64,000 nucleotides of DNA from Auriscalpium vulgare (GCA_019915015.1 JAHBBC010000010.1:1364001-1428000), one strand, 5' to 3'. Counted from the first letter of the stretch, positions 10,553-21,074 are shown. Numbers and translations are program-made. The notes: generated by a model from the letters alone, not told the origin.

Positions 10553-13500
10553 ATGCCCCGCCGCAAACCCACGGGGATCAAGAGAAAGAGCACCGCCGGG
10601 CCCCGCGTCGCCTGTCGCGGGTGCCACAGGCTGTTTTGGCCATCTGGCCTCACGAAGCACCTCCGGCGCACGGCGCGCCCGCAATGCGTCCAATATTCCC
10701 GGGAGCGCCGCACGCCCTCCTCCGAGGAGGACGCGTCCACCACAGAAGCCTCCCAGTCAGAAGGCGAGTCGACCAGGCGCTCTCCTACGCGCTCCTCCCC
10801 GCCTTCAGAAGCTGCGAGCAGCGGCCGCCTTTCGCCGGACGACGAGGAGCCCGGACCTGCAGACCATCTGATGGACGTGGACCGTGGTACGCCCCCAACG
10901 TGTCTGCTGCTGTAGAGCCGTTCTCATGCCGCCTCTTGCAGTGGACGCTGCTATGCTCGCGCTATGGCCTGAGGGCAATCTGGCATGGGGCGAGGAGGAC
11001 GAAGACACTGTGCAAGCGGCAGCGCCCGACGAGGAGGATGGAGAGTCGCTGGGGTACGCATCCGACGATGCGGCGATGCAGGCCGCGTTCAACAACCCCG
11101 ACGGCGAGGTCCCTGCCGTGTTCTCCCCAGACCTTAACGCTGCCGATGCGCCAGAGCCCGAAGAGGACTTCCCGCTGCTCGACGAGGAGGAAGCCAACGC
11201 GCTCGCAGACCAGCAACGGGCGGCCGCAGACGAGCAAGTTCACGCGGACCCAAAGATTGTTCACTTCGGTGGCCAGGCTGGGGCGCCCCTCGCTCAAGAT
11301 GGTCAAGACGCTGCGGGGACGTACGCCGCATACCAAGGCGACCTGGCCGCCCACGACCCTGTGAACCTCTGGGCCCCATTCAGAAACAAGATGGAGTGGG
11401 AGATTGCACGGTGGGCGAAGATGCGGGGGCCCACGTCGACGGCATTCACCGAGCTCTTGCAGATCGCCGAGGTGCGCAACGCTGCCCTGCTGGCGTCTTC
11501 CCTGACATTGACCCGTCTCTCACTCCGCCAGGTCCGCGAAAGGCTAGACCTGTCGTTCAAGACCACGGGCGATATCAACAAGATTGTTGACACACAGCTG
11601 CCACCATGCGCCGAGTTCACCTGCGACGAAATCACCGTGGATGGCGAGAGCTACGAGCTTTACTCACGCGACATCATGCAGTGCATCCGGGAGCTCTACG
11701 GCAACCCGGAGTTCCTTTCTACGATGAAGTTTGCGCCAGAGCAGCACTACGCAGACGACGAACATGAGGTCCCGATCTACAGCGAGATGAACACAGGCCG
11801 CTGGTGGCATTCGATGCAGGTGCATCCACCTCCCTTCGTTGCGTTGCCCCTCCATGTCTAACTTGGGTGCAGACGCGCCTCGAGGCTCACACGCCAGGCG
11901 CTACGGTCATGCCCTTCATCCTGTCGTCGGACAAGACACAAGTGACCGACTTCCGTAACAAATCTGCGTATCCCCTGTACTTGACCATCGGCAATATATC
12001 CAAGGACGTCCGCCGACAGCCCTCCAAGCGGGCGCAGATCCTAATCGGCTACCTCCCTTCTGCTCGACTGTCCCACATCAAGGACGACGACACGCGCCGC
12101 CGCGCGATTGCAAACCTTTTCCACGCCTGTGTCCGCAAAATCACCTCTCCGACCCGCCCGCACGCCTTGGCAGGCATTCCGATGGCCAGCGGTGACGGCG
12201 TCGTGCGTCGCTGCCACCCTATCTTTGCGGTTTTCATCGGCGATTACCCAGAGCAGGTTCTGGTGGCCTGCGTCAAGTCGGGGGAGTGCCCCAAGTGCCA
12301 AGTCGACGCAGAAGACCTCGGTGTGCATGCGCAGGCTCCCACGCGAAGCATCGCGGGGGCGCGTGCCGCCTTGGGTACCCTGGACGATGGGGTGCAGGCG
12401 TACGTTCGGGCATGTCAGCATGCAGGCATCAAGCCTGTCTACCATCCCTTCTGGGAGGATCTGCCGCATTCCAATGTGTTCCAGGCCGTCACGCCGGACA
12501 TATTGCACCAGTTACACCAGGGCATTGTCAAACATCTACTCAGCTGGCTGACCGATGCATTCGGGGCGGAGGAGATCGACGCGCGGTGTAGCCGACTCCC
12601 GCCGAACCACAGCATCCGCATTTTCAAAAACGGGCTGTCCGTTCTCTCTCGCGTGTCTGGACAAGAGCACAAAGACATCAGCCGCATTCTCCTAGGCCTC
12701 ATTGTGGATCTCAACCCCCTCGCAGGCGTGCCGGCAGCGCATGTGGTCCGCGCCGTCCGCGCCCTCCTCGACTTTCTGTACCTTGCGCAGTACCCTTCCC
12801 ACAGCGAATCCACCCTCAAGTACCTCGAGAAAGCCCTGAAGGCCTTCCACACGAACAAATTCATATTCGAAGAGCTCGGCATTCGTCAAGGTTTCAATAT
12901 ACCAAAGCTTCACTCTCTCCTCCACTACGTTGCGTCCATCCGAGCGTTTGGCACAACCGACAACTACAACACGGAGGCCACAGAGCGCTTGCACATTGAC
13001 TACGCAAAGGACGCGTACCGCTCAACGAACCACAAGGACGTCTACCCCCAAATGACGCGGTGGCTGGTGCGCCGGGAGCAGATCCTTCGCCACACCAACT
13101 TCATCCGGTGGAGGGTTCAACAGGCCGCCAATGCCGTGGCTGCACCCGTCGTACGCCCACCCCGCCCCCGCTTCCATATCGCTCGCATCCCGAGCTTCAA
13201 GTCTGTGTCCTTCACGCAGCTAGCCACCCGCTACGGCGCCGTTGACTTTCGCGAGGCCCTGGCTGCCTACATCATCAAGGAGGTACACCCGCAATATTCG
13301 CCGGCGCACGTAGCTAATCTTGCACGCGACTACGACCTAACATTCCGTGCGGTCGCCACTTATAACTCGGTCAAGTTCTCGCTGGGGGACCCTCAAGACC
13401 GCGACGATGCGCCCGCCGTGCGCGATGCTGTGCACACGCGGCCCTCCTACCGCGATACGCGCGGGCGCGCTGTCCCTGGCCGCTTTGATACCGCGCTCAT

Positions 13501-13947
13501 CAATCAGGGGGAAGGCGGAGCATCTACGGTGTCAGGTACATCGCGATATCCTGCGTGCGCAACTGAGACACTAATGCTGCCGCCACAGGGTATCAGGTCG
13601 CCCAGGTGCGCGTCATCTTCAGCCTGCCCGTAAAAGCCCGAGCAGCAGCATTCCCGCAGGGCTATCAAGGGCCCGTCCACCTGGCCTACGTGGAGTGGTT
13701 CACCCCCTTTACGCCCGCGGCGGAGCCTAATCATCAAATGTACCGAGTCGCGCGGAAATTTCGCGCAGGGCTGCGCAGGCATGCCAGCGTCATCCCGGTC
13801 AAGGACATCCACCGAAGCGCGCACCTCATACCGCGGTTTGGGCCCCAAGCTCCTCGACACTGGACGTCAGCCAATGTCCTAGACAAGTGTAGAATTTTTT
13901 ATGTATCCTCCTTCGTAGACAGACACACATATATCACTGTCTATTAA
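10553..13947 (+). CDS. Plavaka transposase, 1,077 aa
   Basis: Four exons (10,553-10,886, 10,942-11,819, 11,873-13,535, 13,589-13,947) are joined by introns of 53-55 bp, and the frame is open throughout. The N-terminus has a zinc-finger-like motif, CRGCHRLFWPSGLTKHLRR followed by a final Cys (C-x2-C...H...C). An acidic linker comes next, then the Plavaka core: WWHSMQTRLEAHTPGAT, SSDKTQVTDFRNKSAYPLY, TIGNISKDVRR and GDYPEQ, followed by a CPKC pair. The C-terminal part HLAYVEWFTPF is also typical. These elements use an RNase H-fold DDE nuclease to cut and paste the element; I did not assign the three acidic residues with certainty. It is full-length with no stops, so probably functional. Confidence 0.9.
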
Positions 13948-14051
13948 CGTTCCGGTTGCCGGTCTCATCCCTGGCATCGCAGAGCAACGCACGCGCACGC
14001 AGGCAAGCTGGGTTTCGAAAGAAGGTAGTACAGCGTGGCGACGCGCTTTCC

Positions 14052-14508
14052 CTAATCATCCGAGTCGGAGCCCGCCCCCGCGTTGCCCCAGCTCGCGCCA
14101 GTGTCACCCCACGGCTGCCCTGCCCAAGCCCCCCAGCCGCCCTGCGCCCCTCCCTGCCCCATCGCAGGCATCGCCCACTCATCCGGGTTGTCGGGCTCCG
14201 TCGTCGCGCACTTGGGCTTCCGCGGCAGCGGTCTTAAAGGCCCCGGACCGTCGCGGACGCTGTGCTTCATCCCGCGCATCTTCTCCAGATACCTCGCCTT
14301 CTCCGGATCCCACACGGCAAGTCCGCCCGCCCAGACGTAGTTCGAGCCGGGCTGGCCGATGAAGCTGTTCGGCCGCGGTTAGCAAGCCTCTGCGGACGAT
14401 CTGGAGGCGGGCGCACTATTGCTTGTGGATCATGTTGCGCCGGTGCTTCTCTGCGGCAATCTTTCGAGCGTTACGCCCCGACTTGGGCACGGTGGTGTTG
14501 ATGCACAT
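14052..14508 (-). CDS. WG/GW-rich small protein (R), 134 aa, Plavaka cargo
   Basis: Two exons (14,508-14,417 and 14,364-14,052) are joined by a 52-bp intron with a GCTAACC branch site. The start MCINTTVPKSGRNARK is basic; the middle holds WDPEKARYLEKMRGMKHS. The last 40 residues are low in complexity, with tryptophans next to glycine (GWGAWAG, PWGD, SWGN) and an SDSDD tail. Closely spaced GW/WG pairs in a disordered, acidic setting are the feature of Argonaute-binding 'hook' proteins; here that is only a resemblance. It is convergent with the transposase (104 bp apart) and divergent from P1 (103 bp). I do not recognise the family. A longer start 35 codons upstream exists but overlaps the P1 start. 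Confidence 0.6.
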
Positions 14509-14611
14509 GGGGGATGGTGGTGATGGTGGAGATCTGGGGGTGCAGGGATGGGGCTGCCCACGCACCGCGCGCGGTTTTTGCCGGCGCGCTTTTTCCTCCG
14601 TCGCCGCAACC

Positions 14612-15442
14612 ATGGCCGCACCCCGCCAGCCGCCAAACCCAACCGCCTTTCGCAGCCTCGACGTTGCGCTGGCAGGAGCTGGCGCTGTGGACGTTCAATA
14701 CAGGCCAGGCCGCAGCACGCGCGTTGCAACGGTGCGTCCCCGCCCATCGCCCGCCCACTGCAGCTGACTTGACGCCCCAGCGTATACGATTCGTCGCACT
14801 ACCCGCTGAAGACAGCGTCAGCGACGACAGTGACACCAACGCTCCCGAGCGCTCCGTGTCAAACGAGCCGACGCAAAGCAGCGCCGCCGTGCCAGGCGCA
14901 CCAAATGCACTCACTCAAGGTGGCGCTGACGACACGCCAGCCAACCGAGCCAGCAACCCGCAGGCGGCAGCCGACCCGCTCGATGATTCGCAGGCGACGC
15001 TAGACTCGCTGACGCCCCGGCGCACGGCCTCGCCAACCTCATCCCACACCGAGCCAAGCACCCCGGCGCCGCGACGCACGCCCTCTCCTACCCCCTCGCC
15101 CACCGAGCCAAGCACCCCCCTCGGCCCAATCACGCGCGTGCCGCGGCCTCCGCCCCGCCGCTCGAGCGGCCATCGCCCTCTTCGGTCGCCTGCCAGGAGC
15201 CGCCCGATGTCTGCCGATGGCCCACCGCCTGCCAGTGGTTCTCAGACCCAGTTCTTCGGACCCGAACCCTTTGCGAGCCCTAGCCCCACCCCTGGACGCA
15301 AACGCACGCTGGAGCGCCTTGGAGGCATCGGCGCCTCCGCCAAACGCCAAACTCGCGAGGGTGAGTTCTTACCGGCGCCTTGTAATTTGCCGATGCATGT
15401 GCTAAGAGGTACACAGATCGAACCTACAGGGACGCGCGGTAA
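14612..15442 (+). CDS. Pro/Ser/Thr-rich protein P1, 241 aa, Plavaka cargo
   Basis: Three exons (14,612-14,731, 14,781-15,360, 15,417-15,442) are joined by 49- and 56-bp introns. The start MAAPRQPPNPTAFRSLD is followed by a short ordered segment ending RIRFVALPAED. A long disordered region comes next, with degenerate repeats of the kind SPTPSPTEPSTP, and then a basic C-terminus (GRKRTLERLGG, AKRQTRE) that could be a nuclear localisation signal. It is paralogous to P2 (16,357-17,046): similar size, intron position, short N-terminal domain and basic tail. The function is not known. It converges on Q1 and shares a 103-bp divergent promoter with R. Confidence 0.65.
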
Positions 15443-15558
15443 TGGCGCGGTAATGCGAGTGAGGGGGCGGCATCAGCGTGTTGTAGCGTAGTCAGGCGAT
15501 CCGTAGCGTAGATGAATGAAAAGCCGCCCACGCGGAGGGGCCGTGATCTCGCAAGGCG

Positions 15559-15609
15559 ATTGCGCTGGCAGACACATTGCGCTGGCAGACACATTGCGCT
15601 GGCAGACAC
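15559..15609. repeat. 17-bp tandem repeat, three copies
   Basis: Three perfect copies of ATTGCGCTGGCAGACAC lie in the 374-bp gap between the convergent genes P1 and Q1. No other feature is visible in that gap. Confidence 0.9.
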
Positions 15610-15816
15610 GATCTAGGCGTCTCCAAACAATGCTGTAGATTGACGGCGCATACATGATGTACAAGTACTACTTGGGGGCGGGGATGCGCAGGCGCCGCGA
15701 TGCACTGCGGAGGGAATGATTCCTGTGTGGGCTGTCAGTGCTCTAATCTGCGGGATGAAAACGAGGAGTACGCACCCATCGGGCAGCCAGCGCTGCGCTT
15801 TCCCGGGCCCGCTCCG

Positions 15817-16210
15817 TCATGCGCTCGCCCCTCGTAGCACCTCCTCCACACCCGCGACGAGGTGGACATCTTCTTCCCACTTAACGCGGGAAGCACGGTT
15901 GGCGTCGCCGGGGACAGCGACGACGACGGCCAGGGTGCGCACGACAGGGGGCCCGCCCGCTGGCGCTGTTGACAGCCTCTCTGCCAGGCCGGGCGGGGGA
16001 GGGACGACTCTCATGGGCTGCTCGGGAGACTCCTCGGCGCCTGCGCGATGCCATGACAGAGTCAGCGTGCCATTGGGAAGGACGACTATGTCGATAGTCT
16101 GCAGGTGGGCTGCATCAGAGAGGGCTGATTGAAGACGAGCAAGTACGCACGATAAGGTCCCCAAATTCCAGGCCGACGTCCAGTAGCAGGTGCGTGAGTG
16201 CGTTGGGCAT
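15817..16210 (-). CDS. small protein Q1, 113 aa, Plavaka cargo
   Basis: Two exons (16,210-16,151 and 16,098-15,817) are joined by a 52-bp intron after codon 20, phase 0. It starts MPNALTHLLLDVGLEFGDLI and continues TIDIVVLPNGTLTLSW. The alternating hydrophobic pattern suggests a small beta-rich domain, followed by VPPPPGLAERL and a second beta-like segment (VVRTLAVVVAVPGD). It is clearly paralogous to Q2 (17,360-17,736), with the same intron position. I recognise no known family and see no signal peptide or catalytic motif. It is divergent from P2 across 146 bp. Confidence 0.65.
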
Positions 16211-16356
16211 GGGTAGGCAGATGTGGTGGCGATCAGAGCAGATGTGATCAGAGCAGATGTGGTACATATCAGAGAACAACGCGACAAGCTCACCCGCGCG
16301 ACTTCCTTCTCGGCGCCTACGTGTCAACTTGTCACCCACTCCACTGCTCAACGACA

Positions 16357-17046
16357 ATGTCGGGAGACGCTGCAACCAGCCCTATCGACGAACACGAGGT
16401 CCGTCCAGCATCACAAGCTGCCGACAATCTGCTGACATGCGAGGATGGGCAGCTGCTTGGCGACAGGGTTGACATCCGCCTCAGCGCACCCGCCCGCGTT
16501 CAATTGATGTACACGCCGCTCTCCTCGCACCGGCCGTCGCGCCTTGTAAGTCACACTGAAGCCTGGCCAGTACGGTGACTCATTGGCAAGATAAGTACGT
16601 TACTTTTGAAGCAGCAGCGCAGGAGCCGGGTCCCGCGCCCGAGGGCTCACAGGCGCGGCCTGGGGCGAACGTACGCCCCCCACCCCCCGCCGCAAACACG
16701 GGCGCGCCAACGACGACGGACACGGGCGCGCAAACGAGGGCGGCTGCACCCCGCAGCTCACAAGAGAGCCTTGCAGCGACCCACTCACCGGAGGCACAGA
16801 CGCCGTACGCCGCCAGTGAGACTCTCTCAGCGTACGTTCTAACCAGGTCGTAGGGCCTGCACGACCAACCAGGGCCCCCCCGATGGGGCGGAGGCTCCCT
16901 CCCACCCCAAGCGTAGGCTGGAAGAGACTGGATGGGACTCCGATCACGGAACGGGGTCGCAGGCGCGACGGAGCGACGACGACGGTGCTGCATCTCGCGT
17001 AGTAGCTAAGCGGATGCGGGGCCAGTGCGGGTGTGAGCATGTGTAG
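16357..17046 (+). CDS. protein P2, 202 aa, paralogue of P1, Plavaka cargo
   Basis: Three exons (16,357-16,545, 16,596-16,815, 16,847-17,046). The first intron is 50 bp; the second is only 31 bp, but it has a GTGAG donor and a CTAAC branch site. It starts MSGDAATSPIDEHEVRP. The short ordered part (VQLMYTPLSS, then YVTFEAAAQEP) aligns with the corresponding part of P1, as does the basic C-terminus (HPKRRLEETGWDSD, VAKRMRGQCG). The linker is Ala/Pro/Thr-rich. If the 31-bp intron is not used, the protein ends at 16,853 without the basic tail. The function is unknown. Confidence 0.55.
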
Positions 17047-17359
17047 ATGCCGGAGGCTCTGAAATAAAATGGCTGTTTGAGGCACGCTGTTCTGGTCAGT
17101 TGAGGCCGGGGTGTATTGAGGCGTGGCAAGGTATCAAAACTTAAGTCAAGAATGCATGGATTGGTAGCGCGAGGTATAGCTAGTGTACATAGCTAACACA
17201 ACACTGTGGGAGCATGCATAGGTGGAGTGCACATAATGGGAGACGGAGCGGCGATGTTTCGAGTGGCTCGCGGCGGACCTGGCGTTGCGAGATCAGCATG
17301 GGCAGGGACGGTAGCAAAAAAGGACCGACCGACGGCACAGGGTGCGCCTGCGGCCAGAT

Positions 17360-17736
17360 CTAGTCGTCCTCGACGGCCTCCAGTCTACACCAGGCGTCCT
17401 CGTCCTTGGTGAGAACTGAGAGGGCGTCTGAATCCGCGGGCACCTTGAGCTCCAGGGTGATGGTTCGGATGACGGGCGCGCCTCGGAGGCGCAGCGCAGA
17501 AATCGTCTGAGCCAGGCCCGGGGGAGGTGGCATGGGGCCCGAGGAGTGGTTGGGTGTATCTTCCGCACCGGCACGCGCCCAGGATATCGCCAGTGTGCCG
17601 TACGGGGAGACATGGATGTCGATTGTCTGCGGACGCGTCAGGCTGTGTGACAAGGAAAGAGAGGGCTGCGACACACAATCACATCCCCGAGCTCCAGCTC
17701 AACTTCAAGGACTATGTGGTAGACAACGTTGGGCAT
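17360..17736 (-). CDS. small protein Q2, 108 aa, paralogue of Q1, Plavaka cargo
   Basis: Two exons (17,736-17,677 and 17,626-17,360) are joined by a 50-bp intron after codon 20, exactly as in Q1. It starts MPNVVYHIVLEVELELGDVI, then TIDIHVSPYGTLAISWARAGAE, then PMPPPPGLAQTISAL. The same pattern of hydrophobic strands and a PPPPGLA linker is shared with Q1, while the C-terminal tails differ. The family is not recognised. It is convergent with P2, 313 bp apart. The interval 17,047-17,359 shows no other feature. Confidence 0.65.
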
Positions 17737-18303
17737 GGTAGGTCCCGGTAGGTCGTGGTTGCGAGGCGAAGGGGAGGCGGGGTGGATGTGCTACGCGAAC
17801 GCAGCTGCCCCATGCACTGGGGCACCCGGGCCGACGGGGTTCTCGAAGGTTGCAAATGGGAAGCTCGGCGATGCATTGCGTCGGCGACACGACATATTGA
17901 GCGTGGAGGGCGGCCAGGGCGGCCGATTGGCAGCTCTGAAGGGAGGGCTGCGGGCGCTTCAGCGATGGGCGACAGCGAACCCCGCTGCCGGCGCCTTCTG
18001 CGACTCTTATTAAACTGCCCTCACGCTCTACTGCTTCGCCCCCAACCCCTCCCCTAGCCCCTCCGCCACTACTCTACGTGGGTGTGCGCGTGCCCCTAGC
18101 ACGCTTGCACTCCAGCGACCTCTACAGGTGCCTGGGCTATAACCAGGGGCCGCCTGCGCCACTCCGCCTCGTCTGTTCGCCTCGACACGTTTCTTCGCTC
18201 CCCGACGCGACACCGCCCCCGCCCGACGTGTATCGTCCCTCGCCAGCCTGTCTCTTCGCGTGCCGACGCGTCCCCGTGCGTTCCAACGCCTCCGCCACCC
18301 TCG

Positions 18304-18908
18304 GTGAGTTTCCCCCCGCCCGCGCACCGTGTACGCAGCCAATCCCGGCCGCTCCTGGCGTGCGGGCTCGCTCTCCTGGCCAGTCTCGTTGCTAACCACG
18401 CGACCCTCTCTCTGCGCAGACACATCGGCCTCCAGGCCGGCCCCTGTGCGCCCAGCGCGCACCAGCTTCGGTGAGCACCCGCCAGCGCGCGCGTCTTGCA
18501 CGGCGCCAATCCCGGCCCCTCTCGACGCGTGCGCTGCCCTTCCGCTGGCTACTTTCCATGCTGACTCGTTCCGCGCAGGGACCCCGCCACCCACGCCGCA
18601 CCCAGGCTGCGCAGCGCGCCCCAGCACCCGGTGAGCACCCGCCAGCGCGCGCGTCTTGCACGGCGCCGATCCCGGCCCCTCTCGACGCGTGCGCTGCCCT
18701 TCCGCTGGCTACTTTCCATGCTGACTCGTTCCGCGCAGGGACCCCGCCACCCACGCCGCACCCAGGCTGCGCAGCGCGCCCCAGCACCCGGTGAGTGCCC
18801 GTCTGCGCGCGCGTCTTGCACGGCGCCGATCCCGGCCCCTCTCGACGCGTGCGCTGCCCCTCCCCTGGCTGCCTTCCATGCTGACGCCCTGCCGTTCTCC
18901 ACCTGCAG
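18304..18908 (+). repeat. tandem exon-intron repeat in the leader of the dioxygenase gene
   Basis: Two nearly perfect 160-bp units (18,471-18,630 and 18,631-18,790) are each made of a 108-bp intron with GTGAGC donor, CTGAC branch and CAG acceptor plus a 52-nt exon. A third, partial unit (18,791-18,908) and a diverged one upstream (18,304-18,470) follow the same plan. A TATTAAA box lies near 18,007. After splicing, the leader from there to 18,954 contains no ATG; the only ATGs are inside the introns. The interval 17,737-18,303 holds no other convincing gene. Confidence 0.7.
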
Positions 18909-18954
18909 AATCTCCGCGGCACACGCTGTGCTCCCGCGCGTCCAGTTTGAACGG

Positions 18955-20728
18955 ATGGGTCCGCCCTTGAAGACGGTGAGCACAGCGAACGGCTAGAGTG
19001 CGCGCCATCCTGACGCGCGCGCGCGAGCACAGCTGCGCTCTCGAAGGCTCTACGGCGCCGAGTCGGAGAGGCTTTTGAACGACGCAGTCGTGATGTACGC
19101 GGCGGAGGACTTCGACCTTGAGGCGGCGTTGGCGGCGTCAGTCAAGGAGGCGGCCGCACTCGACGAGGCGACGCCCGCAGCGGCCCCGACGGAAGGAGGT
19201 GTGGGCGCCATCAACAGGCCCATGCACCAGCAAGTTGAAAAAAGCCCGAGCCATCGGAACCCGCCCCAACAGAGGAGAACCAGGCGCTCCGCTGCAGCCC
19301 CGAGGCAGGCGCAGGAAGCAGCGCAGCACGCGCGCATTCGCATCAGGCGGGCTGAAAAAAGGCGCAAGGACCGCGAACACGCACCGTACGGGCTGCCGCC
19401 TGCGACCGCTCGGAAGACCGCCGCCTTTTGCCGCCAGCCCGCGGCGACGGCGCCCGTGCCCGTGGACGCAGCAGACCTGCCAGCAGCGCGAAAGGCCTTC
19501 GTCGCGCGGGACGGCGTACACCCCTCCGCAACGCCCTACCTCGGCAAAGAGGTCGCGCTGGAGACGCTCGTCAGTGTGCTGGGGTTCCAGGTAAAAAAGT
19601 GGGATGGAGGGTACGTACTCTGCCTGCCAGCCTCTCTGCCTGCGTTGATGCGAGGTGTGCAGGCAAAACGGCTCGATACTCGACTGCAGGGGTCGAATCC
19701 TGGCGCAGCTGGTCGCACCGCCTCGGAAAGATCCCTCCTGGCCTCGCGTGCGCATTGGCGCTAGCGCGGAACTGCGGGCGGCAGCTGAGGTCTGTCCGTT
19801 CTCGCCTGACCAGCTTCGCCATGCGCGGGGCCGCTACCCTGCGCTCTCTGCTGGATACTTTTGGGGAGGAGGGGGGACGGTGCGTACGCGCGAATACTGC
19901 ACATGCGTGCGGCTGCTGACGTGCTCCTTTTGAGTCTCAGAAGCCCCACAACTTGAGCTTTTACAACGACGACCAGGCAGCGATTGCGCAGCGCCTGCTC
20001 GACAGCGAGAACATCGGCCGCATATTGGGGCATGGCAGCAGTGCGTACCTTAGCCCCCTGCGCGCGACTGCCGCCTGATGACCTTGGCCACTCGCACAGG
20101 CGCCTTCGCCACCTACAACTACGACACCTTTGTGCACTACGGGGACGTCCTCCAGGACATCCGTACAAGACAGCCGGAGCTGCGAGCACCGTCGCTCAAC
20201 AGCGTGTACCCAACGGTCACCTTCAACTTCGGCCCGCGCGCCGTCACCACGCCACACCGCGATGCGAAGAACGTGCCATACGGGTGGTGTGCCGTCACCG
20301 CCCTTGGCGACTTCGACCATGAGCGCGGGGGCCACCTGGTGCTCTGGGACCTCAAGCTGGCAATCGAGTTCCCAGCAGGCGCGACCATCCTGATCCCATC
20401 TGCCCTCATCACACACAGCAACGCGACCATCCAGCCCGGAGAGACGCGTCAGTCAGTCACCCAATTTTGTGCAGGGGCCCTCATGCGCTGGCACGCGTAC
20501 GGCTTCTGCAAAGAGGAGACGATGCGAGGCCGGGACCCAGCGCTTGCCCAGGCGTTCGACGCCACCGCCGACACTCGATGGGGTGAAATGCTTTCTTACC
20601 TGCCCTCCTGGGAGGGGCTACCGGGGCCTGCAGCTGACGACGAGGCTGCGTTGCAGACGCCTGGGGCCGGGCCTTCCAGGCTGCCGTCGTCGAGTGCCGG
20701 AGATGGCCCATCAGGCCAAAAAAAGTAG
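18955..20728 (+). CDS. 2-oxoglutarate/Fe(II) dioxygenase, Plavaka cargo, 514 aa
   Basis: Five coding exons (18,955-18,975, 19,033-19,610, 19,663-19,879, 19,941-20,040, 20,100-20,728), with all joins in frame. The N-terminal half is charged and mostly disordered. The C-terminal half is the dioxygenase: HRDAKN supplies the HxD iron ligands, PSALITHSN the distal His, and RQSVTQFCAGALMRWHAYGF the Arg that would hold 2-oxoglutarate. The stretch GGHLVLWDLKLAIEFPAG is typical of a family expanded in agaricomycetes and reported next to transposons, distantly related to TET/JBP enzymes that oxidise modified bases. The substrate is not known here. The first ATG of the spliced message has a weak context; a non-ATG start further upstream stays open in frame and cannot be excluded. 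Confidence 0.8.
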
Positions 20729-21049
20729 TGTATGATGTATAGCTGCCTGTTTCTATCGGCCCACATGTAATATATGTTCTTGAGCAACGTGGGTGCGATG
20801 TAGAGGCCAAGTTGAGTGGCATGAGCTGCGCATGTGACGGCGGTGGGTCACATGTGACCGGGGTGTGACTGAAGTCTCTACAGATATGCCTGACTTTCGA
20901 ATGGCATATTGCCGGCCTTCCCGAGCCTCGTTTGAGCTGATATTTGGTGACAAGTGAGCAACATATGCCTCCGAGCTACTGTCAAATTTACTAAGCTCAA
21001 AACCATGATTTAAATTCTGAGGGGTGGTAAGGTCCTGGTAAGTCGCTGG
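20729..21049. other. right subterminal region of the Plavaka element
   Basis: No gene. It holds a perfect 14-bp palindrome GGTCACATGTGACC at 20,846-20,859, with related ATGTGAC pieces nearby, and a run of TAAG-containing motifs near 20,990-21,045. These could be transposase binding sites. Left-end style 22-bp units are not obvious here. Confidence 0.4.
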
Positions 21050-21074
21050 TAGGGAGGGAAGGGTTTTCCAGATG
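21050..21074 (-). repeat. right terminal inverted repeat of the Plavaka element
   Basis: The reverse complement begins CATCTGGAAAACCCT and matches the left end in 22 of 25 positions. It is followed by TT and then by the interrupted coiled-coil pseudogene. Confidence 0.75.

Larger units (their letters stand above)
7026..21074. mobile_element. Plavaka-family DNA transposon with cargo, 14,049 bp
   Basis: The ends are 25-bp terminal inverted repeats, 22 of 25 bases matching, beginning CATCTGGAAA at 7,026 and on the other strand at 21,074. They are flanked by TT (7,024-7,025 and 21,075-21,076). Removing the element and one TT restores a sequence that aligns without a gap to the intact coiled-coil gene near 40,532-40,560, which is strong evidence for these boundaries. 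Inside lie eight genes on alternating strands (- + - + - + - +), including an intact Plavaka transposase, and subterminal repeats at the left end. Plavaka elements are known from agaricomycetes as DDE-type transposons related to CACTA/EnSpm-like elements. The element looks complete and possibly active. Confidence 0.8.

Noticed and set aside
15549..15612. A CRISPR-like array
   Set aside because: The three 17-bp copies are directly adjacent without spacers, and the organism is a eukaryote.
7026..21074. A KDZ-type transposon instead of Plavaka, because of the dioxygenase
   Set aside because: The transposase core has the Plavaka motif order (DKTQVTDFRNKSAYP, TIGNISKDVRR, C-terminal YVEWFTPF), not the KDZ CxC/transposase arrangement.
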